A stretch of 64,000 bases of DNA. It comes from Sporopachydermia quercuum. Its lineage: Eukaryota; Ascomycota; Sporopachydermiomycetes; Sporopachydermiales; Sporopachydermiaceae. Both the position numbers and the translations under genes were made by a program. The stretch covers positions 62,001-126,000 of the forward strand of contig BCGN01000001.1 in NCBI GenBank assembly GCA_001599295.1. The letters run 5' to 3'. The number at the start of each line of letters is the position of its first letter. Within the stretch, counting starts at the first letter, position 1. Under the pieces are notes generated by a model, which did no database searches, was not told the origin of the DNA, and saw only the letters and a program-made list of their open reading frames with translations. Shown in pieces: positions 1 through 10,202 of this stretch.

Positions 1-1041
1 TGAAGCTGAAGCTTCTAATAAAGGTGTGATAGTATCTGCAAGACTAGGTACAAGAACACGAGTGAGGCCTAAGAATCTCGCTAGCACTGCTTTGAATGAT
101 CGTTGATCGTTATTACAAGAATTATATGGTTGGCATACTTGTTCGTACATGACATCTTCTTGGAAAAAAAGATTAGCCGCCGAATTCACTAAATTGGTTG
201 TAATAGTTTCCCATTCTGTATCATTGGTGAATTCAGTTAAATAAGCAGCACCACCAAGAAATAGGGCATAGTTGTACGTCCATTCGTTTACTGACATATC
301 AGTACAGTTATCATCAACTCCTGCACCATCATAAACTTTCATATCACTACCGGTTCCTGAAATAAACCCAACTCCTGTTATCCAATCCCATACTTTATGA
401 GCTGTGTCCACATAAGTAGTGTTTCCTGTATAACGCGCCAATCTGGCGGCCANGTTGAATAAACATCCTGCAGAAACAGTGTTTTTATAATCATAACCGT
501 TATTCCAAGTAAAAATCTGCCAACGTAAACCTCCGTTGCAATATTCCATATCCCAACGAGCATCAATTGTATTATAAACAGCCTGGGCAAGGTATAACCA
601 TTGAGGCTCATCATCGGCAGGATTGGTAAAATTCCTTTCAACAGCTTGCATTGCTGCAAGCCCCCAAAAGCCTTGATCATCATTACCTTCAGTAGTTGTT
701 TGATTGGATGGCATATAATTTCTTCCTGATCCAACTTGGTAGAGTAATGATTGCATCAATATGTCTTCATAAGTAGTATTTCCAGTCAAGTACCAGAAAT
801 CAATCATGCCTCCCCATGCTGAACCTGCTTGCCACCAATAATAAGGAGGAATCATCATGCCAACAACACCACCGTAAACAGATCCCCAATAGTAATCCAT
901 AAGACCTGTGGAAATATACGCTAAGGCCGATTTAATGGATGTAGGATCGTTGACATCAAGGGGAAGACCATTGGCATGACCACTGAACTGAGAGAACACT
1001 ACTAGCAAGCTCGCTAGCCATGAAAAGGAGTTTAATTTCAT
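1..1041 (-). CDS. GH76 mannan endo-1,6-alpha-mannosidase, DFG5/DCW1 family (3' end outside window)
   Basis: Reading leftward from the ATG at 1041, the frame stays open for 347 codons to the window edge, so the C-terminus is missing. The start MKLNSFSWLASLLVVF is a secretion signal of about 23 residues. It is followed by features of glycoside hydrolase family 76: an aromatic-rich PPYYWWQAG stretch, the EGNDDQGFW motif with the paired catalytic aspartates, and several N-glycosylation sequons (NTT, NQT, NFT, NCT). Family members Dfg5 and Dcw1 are GPI-anchored plasma-membrane or wall enzymes thought to process GPI glycans and attach mannoproteins to the wall glucan. The GPI-attachment tail would lie to the left of the window and cannot be checked. 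One N falls inside the gene without breaking it. Which of the two yeast paralogues this is cannot be decided from the sequence alone. Confidence 0.9.
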   Translation of the reverse strand, partial: MKLNSFSWLASLLVVFSQFSGHANGLPLDVNDPTSIKSALAYISTGLMDYYWGSVYGGVVGMMIPPYYWWQAGSAWGGMIDFWYLTGNTTYEDILMQSLLYQVGSGRNYMPSNQTTTEGNDDQGFWGLAAMQAVERNFTNPADDEPQWLYLAQAVYNTIDARWDMEYCNGGLRWQIFTWNNGYDYKNTVSAGCLFNXAARLARYTGNTTYVDTAHKVWDWITGVGFISGTGSDMKVYDGAGVDDNCTDMSVNEWTYNYALFLGGAAYLTEFTNDTEWETITTNLVNSAANLFFQEDVMYEQVCQPYNSCNNDQRSFKAVLARFLGLTRVLVPSLADTITPLLEASAS

Positions 1042-2240
1042 GATAGGTGATAAAAAAGAGGACTGGATCGCTCGTGAATGTGAGTTAATAGATTGGTGTC
1101 TAATAGACTTTTAATTTGTAAATGTGTCTGACGAGAATACAATATCAGATGAATCTGTTGCAATACCAAATAACAGAACGCTGTGGTTGATTGCCAGATT
1201 TCTATGCTAGGCAAGTTGTATCATTAGACAAAAAATAACAAAGACTCAGTAGCCACTAGATATGAGTGCGTGTCTATGTCAATATGATCTAACAACAAAT
1301 CGCCGTTATAAACAAAAAGATGGAGACAATGACAATGCTATGACGACAAGATACCAAATGATGAGATATATCCTGTAAAACTGGAAACTCAAATCAATTT
1401 TCTGTTATTTTTCCTTAAATAGATTGTAATTTATTTGTTGTTTTTATTTATTGTCTAGTAAGAAGACATATATAGCTAGAAAACTGTCAGCAAAAGATAC
1501 ACACTTTGAACNATCGCTGTGCATCAGAAGGAGAGAGACAAAGGGTTTGTTAGGTATGGTGGTTAAAAATACAAAAATAAGTGATGAGGATGCTGCGGGA
1601 AAATGCGAGGCAATGCAAGTATTAGGGAGATGCATAGATGTGCGGGAAACTTCATTCTAATTATAGAGGCAAACAAACAAAATGAGCGTTTACATGTAAT
1701 GAGAGTATTCGTATTCATTACTTCTTGATTTATTATACGTTTTATGTAAAATACCAACANAGAAATATCAAAGTCCAGAGGCCTGAATATGAGTAAATTT
1801 CACTGTTCCATAGCGATCAATTCTNCTCGTACTTTAATCTCTATTCCTANTTAAAGAAAATCACGAGTCAGAATAAGTACATCTCGCACCTACTAGACTA
1901 CAAGAAGTTAACTGTCCCATGGATTATTGGAGTAAAATTGTCCTAATCATAACACAAATAGAATTAAGAAGCAGCAGGTTGTTTACATTAGAAATAAACT
2001 ATAACTAATTGCCCATCGATTTTCATTATTTTGCAACTCTTCATAAATTAATGTTCAATATCTATATTTACATTCACAATACACACATACATACTTCTCG
2101 TTGCACAGCCAAGACACTAAATATCATGCACGCCCTGGCATAAAGTATATACATAAAAAGTGGGCATTGTGCGAAACACACTTCATCTCAAGCACTGTCT
2201 TACCAGCTTCACTATTTCAACATCCTAGAACCAACTTATA
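1042..2240. other. Intergenic region upstream of the GH76 gene
   Basis: This 1.2 kb AT-rich spacer holds the promoter of the GH76 gene (minus) and the 3' flank of the HAD gene (minus). Open frames of 60-90 codons in it overlap each other on both strands and show no protein-like composition. I see no RNA gene or repeat here. Confidence 0.6.
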
Positions 2241-3380
2241 TTATACACCAAATAATCTCTTTAAAGCTGTGAAATGGCGTATCACAACTTTAAAGTTGAA
2301 AGGACCTTCATCTTCTGGATCAGCTAACAGTAGTATATCATCTGTGACAACAAATAACTTGTTCCCCAGGCTATCATAAATCTCTTCACCATCTTTCAAT
2401 CTCTGAACAATTTGTAGGTTTGCATCAAAATATTTACCCTTATTAACACCAGAATGATCAATTAGTATAGCACCGCAACCAGGAACTCGAGATGCTCCTT
2501 CTAAGTCAAATTTTGGGTCATCGCCAACATGCCAAAATATAGGTAGATGTATCTTATCATCATCTACAGGATGTTGTGATGCTTCAATAAAAGATTGCAC
2601 TTCAGGTTTTAGTTTGGGGTCTAGAAATCGTTCTTTAAACATCGTGTCAATCATTAAATCAAACGCTTCTCTCTGAGGCTTTTCAAGTCCTGTTTCGTAA
2701 GATACAAATACATGTTTGAAAGATGATTCCAACTTAAGCTCTCGCAAAATGTTATGTACTCTTGAATCAGCATTGCTTAATACTGTAAGACATATATTAG
2801 CACTATCAAGACACTTTAACGTATCAATGAGATCATCTGTAATTGAATATGCATCTTTTCCNCCAAAATACTTCAGAATATGGTCTACGCACTTTTCTTC
2901 ATGTTCTGACATATTCTCATCGAATTCGAGCGACTGCCGCACCAACTCTCTCCACCACCAGATTAATGGTTTGCCTACTTTTCTACCAAAATTTGGGTAC
3001 TCATTTGCCATCCTCTTATAGACTGTGTTGCTATTAGTATTTGAATTTTAATTAATTTCATAGAAATTTACAATATACTTACCAGTTTTGAAATTNTGTC
3101 TTATAATTTCCTCTGATACTGGATATCCATATTCATTTGCTATGTCAGTATATAGTTCTGATACGGACTTAGTAGGCTCATACAAAGTTCCATATGCATC
3201 AAAGCTGACCATTAGAGGCTTTGGCAATGGCAGGTTCAAAACGCCATAGCTGTTCACGTCAGGATATGCATTATTATGAATCGAACGTCGGTGCAGATAA
3301 TATGATAGGCAAGGATATGGAGATTGCTTAGTGCTGGTGAACCGGTACAAGGTTCTTGATAGAGGGTTAGTCACTGGCAT
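2241..3380 (-). CDS. HAD-superfamily hydrolase, DPI35 (YMR130W)/HDHD3-like, probably mitochondrial; one intron
   Basis: There are two exons, 3380-3083 and 3022-2241, with a 60-nt intron (3082-3023) that starts GTAAGT, carries TACTAAT and ends ACACAG. The splice joins FKT to VYKRMANEYPNFG with no frame break and gives 359 aa. HAD motif I is VSFDAYGTLY (around residue 60; D nucleophile, D+2 acid/base). Motif II is the SNAD segment, motif III the lysine in GLEKP, and motif IV is HVGDDPKFDLEGA. The WWRELV segment after the PNFG motif matches the cap region of the HDHD3/DPI35 group. The N-terminus is rich in R, S, T and Y and poor in acids, which suggests a mitochondrial presequence, consistent with yeast Dpi35. 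The substrate of this group is not established. One N lies in exon 1. Confidence 0.85.
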
Positions 3381-4232
3381 TCTTTCTGCATAGCAAAAAA
3401 AGAAATAAATAAACTGGACTCTGGATTCTGAATGTAATGATTTCGTTATATTGAAAGTCTAATCAAAAATATCATCAATTGTCATTATTAATGCCTTGTT
3501 ATTTCTTTTAAGTGAAGAGGAGGAAATGTTAGGATATTTTCCTTCTTGGTATTAGAGTTTGGAAATAATTGGGAGTTACTTACTATGCCTAGTTGATAAA
3601 GTCTATGGGCAAGTATATTGCTTAGAGGGTACAAGTCAGTAGAAAAAAGAAAAGAATAATCAAAAGAAGAAAAGAGTTCTTATGCACTCGTTAATGACTA
3701 ATTCTTGTAAAGCTTGTTCCGTTGCAATCAACAAGAAATGGAATGAAGTGAAAGAGAATAGTTAATGGCAATTGTAATCATCTATTTAAGTTTATTTTAA
3801 TCATGCATCAAGTAGGCAGATAAGTAGATAGTGTGATACAGTATCAAAGACAAAAACCTCGTTTTATGAATATTGGGACCGTATAGATGTTTGACAATAG
3901 TTAGAAACTAAGGAAGTTTAATTTTATATANTAAAATTTTTCGATAATAGTTGAAATCAAATGTTTTAATTACAGCTAAGTCCTTGAAAAGTATAGCTAA
4001 GCTGACACATTATACAACATATACTGTTTGCTGGTTAGATGTGCCTACCNCGCGCAGCCAGTTTTAACTTTCCATATTGACTCTGTGCACAGGATTGGAT
4101 AAAGGCGCTACCTCCTGCTACCCAAACCTCCAACAATATATAATCTTCGAACTACAGTCTCATCTACCTCGTATTTACCACAGGTATCATAATTTCTTTC
4201 TCTAAAATAAATACATACAGAATAATGAAACA
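3381..4232. other. Intergenic region upstream of the HAD gene
   Basis: This 0.85 kb AT-rich spacer lies between the HAD gene start and the Zn-cluster gene stop, both on the minus strand. I see no gene, RNA or repeat in it. Confidence 0.6.
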
Positions 4233-7200
4233 TCATCCAAGTAGAATCTCCCATCCCCAATCTTTCATTACTGTACTCCAGTGAGTCCAACTCTTAAACT
4301 TCCTTTCTTCCAAATCTTCCTCTTCAATCATATTACCAGTAGCAACAGCAGCTATATGTGCTATATGGCTTGCTATCATCTCCTGATTTCTGTTGCTATT
4401 GCCCAGCCCTGCTTCTCTTCCTATCATCACGTCATTATCATGGCTCCCTTTCCGCTGTTCAGATCTCTGTTTCTCTCGTTTATTCTTACGATAGATATCT
4501 TTTCTTTTCCAAACTTCTTCAACGACTTCAACTGCTCTTTCAACATTTCCAATCCACATTGAATCTGTCAAAAGTTTCCATCTGTTTCGAACAAATTCTC
4601 TTTCCTCTCCTGGTTCTGCTTCGCAGCCCGCTAAAAGCAGTGGATACATATGTACGATAGAAGTTCGCGAAGACGAAGGGATTGATGCCAATAACATGAG
4701 AACTTTTTCTGCTAATTCGTGAGATGTAGAAGATGGTATTTCTGGTACTGCCTGATGAAGATATAGTAAAGTAGCATATCTATAAGCTTCTGCTGTTGAT
4801 ATACAAGCTGATAGATCCAAATAAGTGGAGCTTCCGCCACTGTTTCCTTTAGAGCTAGAGCCTCCATTCATATTGTTGCCATTATTAATGATTGTGGGTT
4901 TCCAGTTTTCTAATTGCTGCTTCAATTCAACTCCAGTAGATATTATTGATAAAGAGTTCTTAGGCTCCTTTCTTACTCTATTAACCAAAGTTGCAACTCT
5001 ACCAATGACTGGAAACAATGTTTGAGAACACCCGAGTAAAGGATCAATTTCTGGGAAATTAATGTTCATAGAGTCGAGCTCATGGACAATTTCTCTGGTA
5101 GTTACTGGCTTCTTTTTATGAGAAGAGGTATTAGAATTAGCACGAGACTTGGCAGAATACTCTGAATTGTCAGAAGACACCGAAGATGCAGAGCTAGTTG
5201 ACTCAGACCGTTTGGTTTTAAACAATGAGTTGATAGAATGTCCATTGCTATTGCCAGAGATATGTTCATTGATAGTGGATGAGATAGGTACACGAGAGGC
5301 AGATGAAGAGGATTCCAGGTTAGGATTAGCACCATTAGAACCAGGACCGGAACCAAGGCCAGAGGAAAAGTTTGGATTTTTAGTACTATTAATTTCATTA
5401 TCAGCAGTAGCATTAATATCATTGATATTATTGTTATCAGTACTATAGTCATTATTTCCATTGTCAATTCCACTGCAAGTTGAAGTTTCATTCAAGGACC
5501 ACATACTTTTGGACTCATCATTGGTCTCTGAAGTGATTCTTGCCATTACATCGAAATAAATCCATGAATTGAATAAAAACTGCAATTTCTCGGGTACTTT
5601 CCTCACAATTCTATTTCTCTGACCCCCTTCTTCATTCCCATCTAAATAGCTCTCAATCACTTGAGTAATCATTGTCTTGGCTCCTTTCAGATGAGCAATG
5701 CCTGTCGAAATAGTTCTCTCCCAGCATTCAGAACATGCTAATGCTAAACAAGCTACTAATGCAACATCAGGCTCTATAGTATTATCACCGAGACCTTTGG
5801 CTAACTCAATTATTGCCTGTTTCATATGTCTAACTCCACAAGCTTTCAACTCTTCTGAGCCTCTAGCAATATGAAAACATGTCATAGCGGAAATTGCATG
5901 AAGAACGGTTGAATTATAGAATGCTAATGGTCGAATATACGTTCTCCAAGGATTTTCATTAGGCCCATCTTTAATTGACATGATAGAACATGTATAGTTA
6001 TCAAAGAAGTGTAAAATCCTGGAAAACTCTTCGTTCAATGTTATACTTGGTGGAATAGGTAGGAAGGAGGATTGCAGTTGTTGAATTTGTCGTAATTGAG
6101 ATTCTGTCATCGGCATGAAAGGATTCTTCTGCTGATAAGGATTTGAGATGATATCTCGAAAGAATGTCTCAGATCCTGCAGAAGAACCTCTAGCTGGTGA
6201 TAATGTTATAGTTGATAGAGCAGAATTCGTAGAACCTGAGCGAGATCTTATACNGGAAGCCGAAGGTGGACGGACAACGGAACCACCAGGAGACATTGAA
6301 ATCTCAGAGTTGGCTCCCACGTTGTCATCGTCCTCAATTGCGCTTCCAGTCCCGCTTTTACTTCCACTGAGTACCATAGCATTGTCGGAACGGATCATTT
6401 CCGGAGTGTGAACAAGCCGAGAAAACAGATCGGCCGTAGTCCCGCTGATTGGCGACATTGCAGAATCTTCAGTAAAAGCTTTAAGCATAGCAGAAACACT
6501 AGGAGATCCCGGAGAAGGCATTGTAAAGGAATTCAAATAATTTGGTATCATATTACTGACAGAATTACCATTGGAAGAATTACCATTAGACAAGTCTAGA
6601 GCATCTGATTCCATATTGGAGAACAATTCCGATACTTGATTTGCAGGTATTGAAGGCAGAAAGTTTGGAGACGTTAGGAAAAATTGCGTTAAAGACGAAG
6701 GAGAAAAAGGGGTGACTCTCTTTAACATTTCTGTATGATCATTTGATTGAGGATTTGCTTGAGACAAGCTTTGAAGTAATGGAAAAGAAACTGGAGATTT
6801 GATATCAACTGCAGAGGTTGATGCACTCCTATTCATTTTCATTCTCTTACTATTCTGACTCTGGTTACTTGATAAATCCGAATGCTCGTGATCGGCTGTT
6901 GAAATGTCTGAAGGTTCTGTGATAATGCAGGTTGAATTCACATGTCTTTTCAATGGTGAATTAACAATAGGAATAGGACTTGGAGCAACAGGGGTCGCTG
7001 AAATTCCATTACCTGTTGTGCTCGTGCCATTGTTAGGAGTCAGAATTGGATGCTCTAATCTTTCTCTGTCTTCATTTAGTTCTTCTACTGTTTTTCCTAC
7101 CATTGAAACAGAAGCTGCATCAATAGCTTTCCTTAGTATATCATCTGTACTACCACCAATGCTTGTACCACTAGAAACATCCATAGCACCACTAATTACA

Positions 7201-7478
7201 CTGGCACTGCCATTNCTGCTACCCTTATCTGAAGCAGACCCCGGAGAAACACTTGCCAATTTCCCTTTTGTCATCCCAGTGGTTTCTTCAAAGGATTTCC
7301 ATTTAAACGAAACAGCATATCCTCCACAAGCGATATTTCGCTTAGTACAATTGAGACATACTGGTTTTGTCTCATCGCACTTTAGTCTTTTCTTCTTGCA
7401 TGTGACGCAACCTTTCCTCGATTTGAATTGTTTCTTTTTACCATTTGGTTGAGACGTAGTTGTGGTAGTTGGCGTCAT
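4233..7478 (-). CDS. Zn2Cys6 transcription factor with Fungal_trans_2-type domain
   Basis: A single 1081-codon frame. Residues 24-51 form a complete binuclear zinc cluster with spacing C-x2-C-x6-C-x6-C-x2-C-x6-C (CVTCKKKRLKC... CLNCTKRNIAC), followed by CGGYAVSFKW, the short linker typical of the UGA3/LYS14 kind of regulator. Residues 80-440 are low-complexity S/N/G/T sequence, as in many yeast activators. From about residue 500 a helical region (SRILHFFDNYTC, ... AFYNSTVLHAISAMTCFHIA, ... ACLALACSECWERTIST) resembles the PF11951 regulatory domain. A second long S/N-rich insert (about 670-790) interrupts it. Its target pathway cannot be read from the sequence. The 2.7 kb gene-free upstream region suggests complex regulation. 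The long open frames on the opposite strand are composition shadows. Confidence 0.88.
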   Translation of the reverse strand: MTPTTTTTSQPNGKKKQFKSRKGCVTCKKKRLKCDETKPVCLNCTKRNIACGGYAVSFKWKSFEETTGMTKGKLASVSPGSASDKGSXNGSASVISGAMDVSSGTSIGGSTDDILRKAIDAASVSMVGKTVEELNEDRERLEHPILTPNNGTSTTGNGISATPVAPSPIPIVNSPLKRHVNSTCIITEPSDISTADHEHSDLSSNQSQNSKRMKMNRSASTSAVDIKSPVSFPLLQSLSQANPQSNDHTEMLKRVTPFSPSSLTQFFLTSPNFLPSIPANQVSELFSNMESDALDLSNGNSSNGNSVSNMIPNYLNSFTMPSPGSPSVSAMLKAFTEDSAMSPISGTTADLFSRLVHTPEMIRSDNAMVLSGSKSGTGSAIEDDDNVGANSEISMSPGGSVVRPPSASXIRSRSGSTNSALSTITLSPARGSSAGSETFFRDIISNPYQQKNPFMPMTESQLRQIQQLQSSFLPIPPSITLNEEFSRILHFFDNYTCSIMSIKDGPNENPWRTYIRPLAFYNSTVLHAISAMTCFHIARGSEELKACGVRHMKQAIIELAKGLGDNTIEPDVALVACLALACSECWERTISTGIAHLKGAKTMITQVIESYLDGNEEGGQRNRIVRKVPEKLQFLFNSWIYFDVMARITSETNDESKSMWSLNETSTCSGIDNGNNDYSTDNNNINDINATADNEINSTKNPNFSSGLGSGPGSNGANPNLESSSSASRVPISSTINEHISGNSNGHSINSLFKTKRSESTSSASSVSSDNSEYSAKSRANSNTSSHKKKPVTTREIVHELDSMNINFPEIDPLLGCSQTLFPVIGRVATLVNRVRKEPKNSLSIISTGVELKQQLENWKPTIINNGNNMNGGSSSKGNSGGSSTYLDLSACISTAEAYRYATLLYLHQAVPEIPSSTSHELAEKVLMLLASIPSSSRTSIVHMYPLLLAGCEAEPGEEREFVRNRWKLLTDSMWIGNVERAVEVVEEVWKRKDIYRKNKREKQRSEQRKGSHDNDVMIGREAGLGNSNRNQEMIASHIAHIAAVATGNMIEEEDLEERKFKSWTHWSTVMKDWGWEILLG

Positions 7479-8201
7479 TGTTATGAGCAGAATATGGTGT
7501 ATTGAAATAATATGTTTCTGCTGTGTATGTGGTGCAATGACGATTAGGTAATAAAAATCATTTGTTACCTGAAGTCAGGCGTGCTACTGTTGAGGTAGCA
7601 GACTAGTCGATAGTTGAATANAATAGTAGTTATTGTTGTTGACACTAACATAAGAAATTTTCAAACCAGTTCAGAAAGAGTTTAAGGATGTAACAATTGG
7701 CAATGACATTCATTAAAAGAGATTTTATTATTTATGTGTCGATATTCAAGGAACTAGTGAAAAATGTTTAGTTCATTGGTACTAATTGGTAAAATAAGAT
7801 AAAGGGAGTTGGTGAATGCGATGTGTTGGAGGGTCTTTAGAGAAAATAAGTTTATAGATAAGACAAAGTTTGAGGGTCTTGGGAGGTTAGTGTTCAACAG
7901 TTATGTTAAATACATGATGAGAATGGGAATTTTAATTGATAGGTGTACTTAAATTTAGCTCAAGGTTCTGTTAATGCCTGAGAACTGGGGTATTAGTAGG
8001 AGAGGCTGCAGAATTGATATCTGATTGGATTATAGCCTGTGTAGGTTTTTAGATGTAAACTAGTTTATCTTTTCATATGATAAGTGCTTTATTACAACTG
8101 TTACTTCTAGTTGACAAGTTTCCTGTTGGCTTATAGTTTGACTTCCTTTCTTTATCATCTGAAATAAGTAATAACCGTTAAACTTCCAACCAAAAGGAAA
8201 A

Positions 8202-8218
8202 CGCCCTAATTTAGGGCG
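8202..8218. promoter_or_regulatory. Exact palindrome with inverted CCCTAA/TTAGGG cores
   Basis: CGCCCTAA and TTAGGGCG are perfect 8-nt inverted arms around a single central T. CCCTAA is the core recognised by Tbf1-type Myb proteins in yeasts, although the usual ARCCCTAA flank is not matched. It lies about 725 bp upstream of the Zn-cluster gene start. A binding site is inferred, not shown. Confidence 0.4.
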
Positions 8219-9736
8219 ATTAATGCGCAGTAATTAAGGTAAATATTAAACTTTAAAGCATATCTATAACCTTATTCTTCCTACTAATCCATCTTTTCAA
8301 TGATTGGCGAGACGTTTTCTATTATTTTGGACTTCGAAGAAGAATATTCCAAGAATAACATCAGTCCAATCTAGATGTAAGCGAAAACACAAATTGTAAA
8401 ACTGCTGTGGTTTTTCCAATGCGTCGACAACTGGCCTTACGAATGACTAGGCTTNTTTTGTTCAAGAATACTTCACTTCTTTTCTATATCGTCGAATATA
8501 TCTCATTTGCTGTAACTGTAATGANACAGCTTACACCATATACTATCTGTTTTGAAATTATCAACCAGTGAATTGGTTCAAATGGCGTACAAGTATGTAC
8601 ATTTGAGTCTGATCTACTTTGTTTTCTGATTCATTGTCTGAAACTTTTTTTATCACTTGTCTTCAAATTGAGACCCTAGCTCTTCGGTCAANGATGCAGT
8701 ACCCGATCCAACCGATAGTTACTGTCTGCTACAGGACATGTTCATATTTCAGTGAAGTAGTGAGCATAATGTGACCTGAATGTTCAAAACAAGCCTTGAA
8801 TTGATGATTCGTAAAAATCTGTAGTGATGTTCTTGTTATCTCTAATCTGGTAAGATAGCGAATACCTCATAGGCCCTGAATAACCATTGGACATTAGTAG
8901 AATTTTTCTCCTTTTAGATTACTATTTTGGTAGACTCGTTTCTTACCGTCATAATCTTAAATATATATATATAAACGTGAACTACTTAAATTTTCATCTA
9001 TGGCTGATTAACTTATTAACACTCTTTTTTTAGTATATCATTCTTATATTGAATTAGGTAGGAGTGTCATATCATGAGGATTGCCAGCTAGACAATATCA
9101 TTTTCTTAATAAAGCAGTAAATCTCTATGGTGTGAAATATAACTGTGAGTACTTTTTTCTATTATGGAACTATATAAAAATTGGTGAGAATCCATCATAT
9201 TCCTGTAAGAGCAATGTAGAAGCTTCAACTAACTTCATATCATGTTCAGTGATCCACCAGACTCCAGCAAGCATCTAAAATTTCGTCGAAAGGTCGTACT
9301 ATTTTACAACTCAAACTTGTCATAGACCGTAATGTACTATCACGATAATACCCATTATAATTCAACTAACAGATATNTCTACAAAGTTGTAAAATANCTT
9401 TACACATCTAACATAAATATCCGTCAGCTTGTCGTACTTCAGGCATTCAACTCTTCTATCTTCATGTTGTAATAGACAATTAGAGTGCAACATTCTGCGA
9501 TTTTCATGCATGTTTAGACTAACGTTTAGTTGGTTTTTATCGTTCTCGAAACTCTAACACTTCTGCAATTGATGCATCATACTTTACCTTTGGTTTATCA
9601 ACATGCGATAGGCAATTCGTAACTATAGACCCTTCAATCTTATTTCAGTTATTGATTCAATGTTGTTCCAGTCTTCAATTTTTCACTCAAGCCTTCATTA
9701 CAGGTCATTATTTTGCACGCAGATGGATCTAATCTG

Positions 9737-9748
9737 TCACGTGAGTCA
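9737..9748. promoter_or_regulatory. Overlapping Cbf1/Pho4-type E-box and Gcn4-type site
   Basis: TCACGTGA (9737-9744) overlaps TGAGTCA (9742-9748). The first is the palindromic bHLH site used by Cbf1 or Pho4, the second the exact Gcn4 bZIP consensus. A GGCGGGAAAA stretch follows about 10 bp later. The site is 2.26 kb upstream of the Zn-cluster ATG and about 460 bp past the HNM1 stop, so its target gene is uncertain. Confidence 0.4.
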
Positions 9749-10202
9749 TTGAAGTTTGGCGGGAAAAGTGACAGGGATCATTTTACTTAATTTGGATGGA
9801 AAACCCGATAAACAAAACAATTGCACAAGCTAACATTGGACTTTTGCCTGTCAATTGCTGCTTTTCATATGAAGAATGAATCATCATTAGTAGTTGATAA
9901 ACCGTTATATTAAATTATCAGCTATGAAAACCAGTAGTTAACCGAATTCAAGGTAATAGTTAGTATGGCGTGAACAATTTATTGTTTCACTTATACTGAG
10001 ACAGGGTCGAGAAGTGCAAAGTGACAACCTTTCTCTATAGTACAGTTATGTGTTATAAAAAAGACTACTATGCCAACAAACTGGTCTCTATAATAACAAT
10101 ATATATTCTAGAACAAGATAAAGGATGCCTAATCTATAGGCACCAATTATATTAAGTAGAAAACAAAACAAAAAGAATTTTCTTCTCACACCCGGTCGAA
10201 CA

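Larger units (their letters stand above)
7479..10202. other. 2.7 kb gene-free region upstream of the Zn-cluster gene
   Basis: No convincing protein or RNA gene is visible. The only long frame (around 9081-9278) lacks an ATG and has no coding character. The region contains an exact palindrome at 8202-8218 and a composite CACGTG/TGAGTCA site at 9737-9748, both listed separately. It should hold the promoter of the Zn-cluster gene and the terminator of HNM1. Confidence 0.55.

Noticed and set aside
6904-7452. 182-codon plus-strand frame opposite the Zn-cluster gene start
   Set aside because: It is the antisense of the well-supported zinc-cluster exon and has no ATG context or family match; a composition shadow.
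9737-9830. GTCACGTG as a possible point-centromere CDEI
   Set aside because: The following 80-90 bp are not strongly AT-rich and no CDEIII-like element follows.
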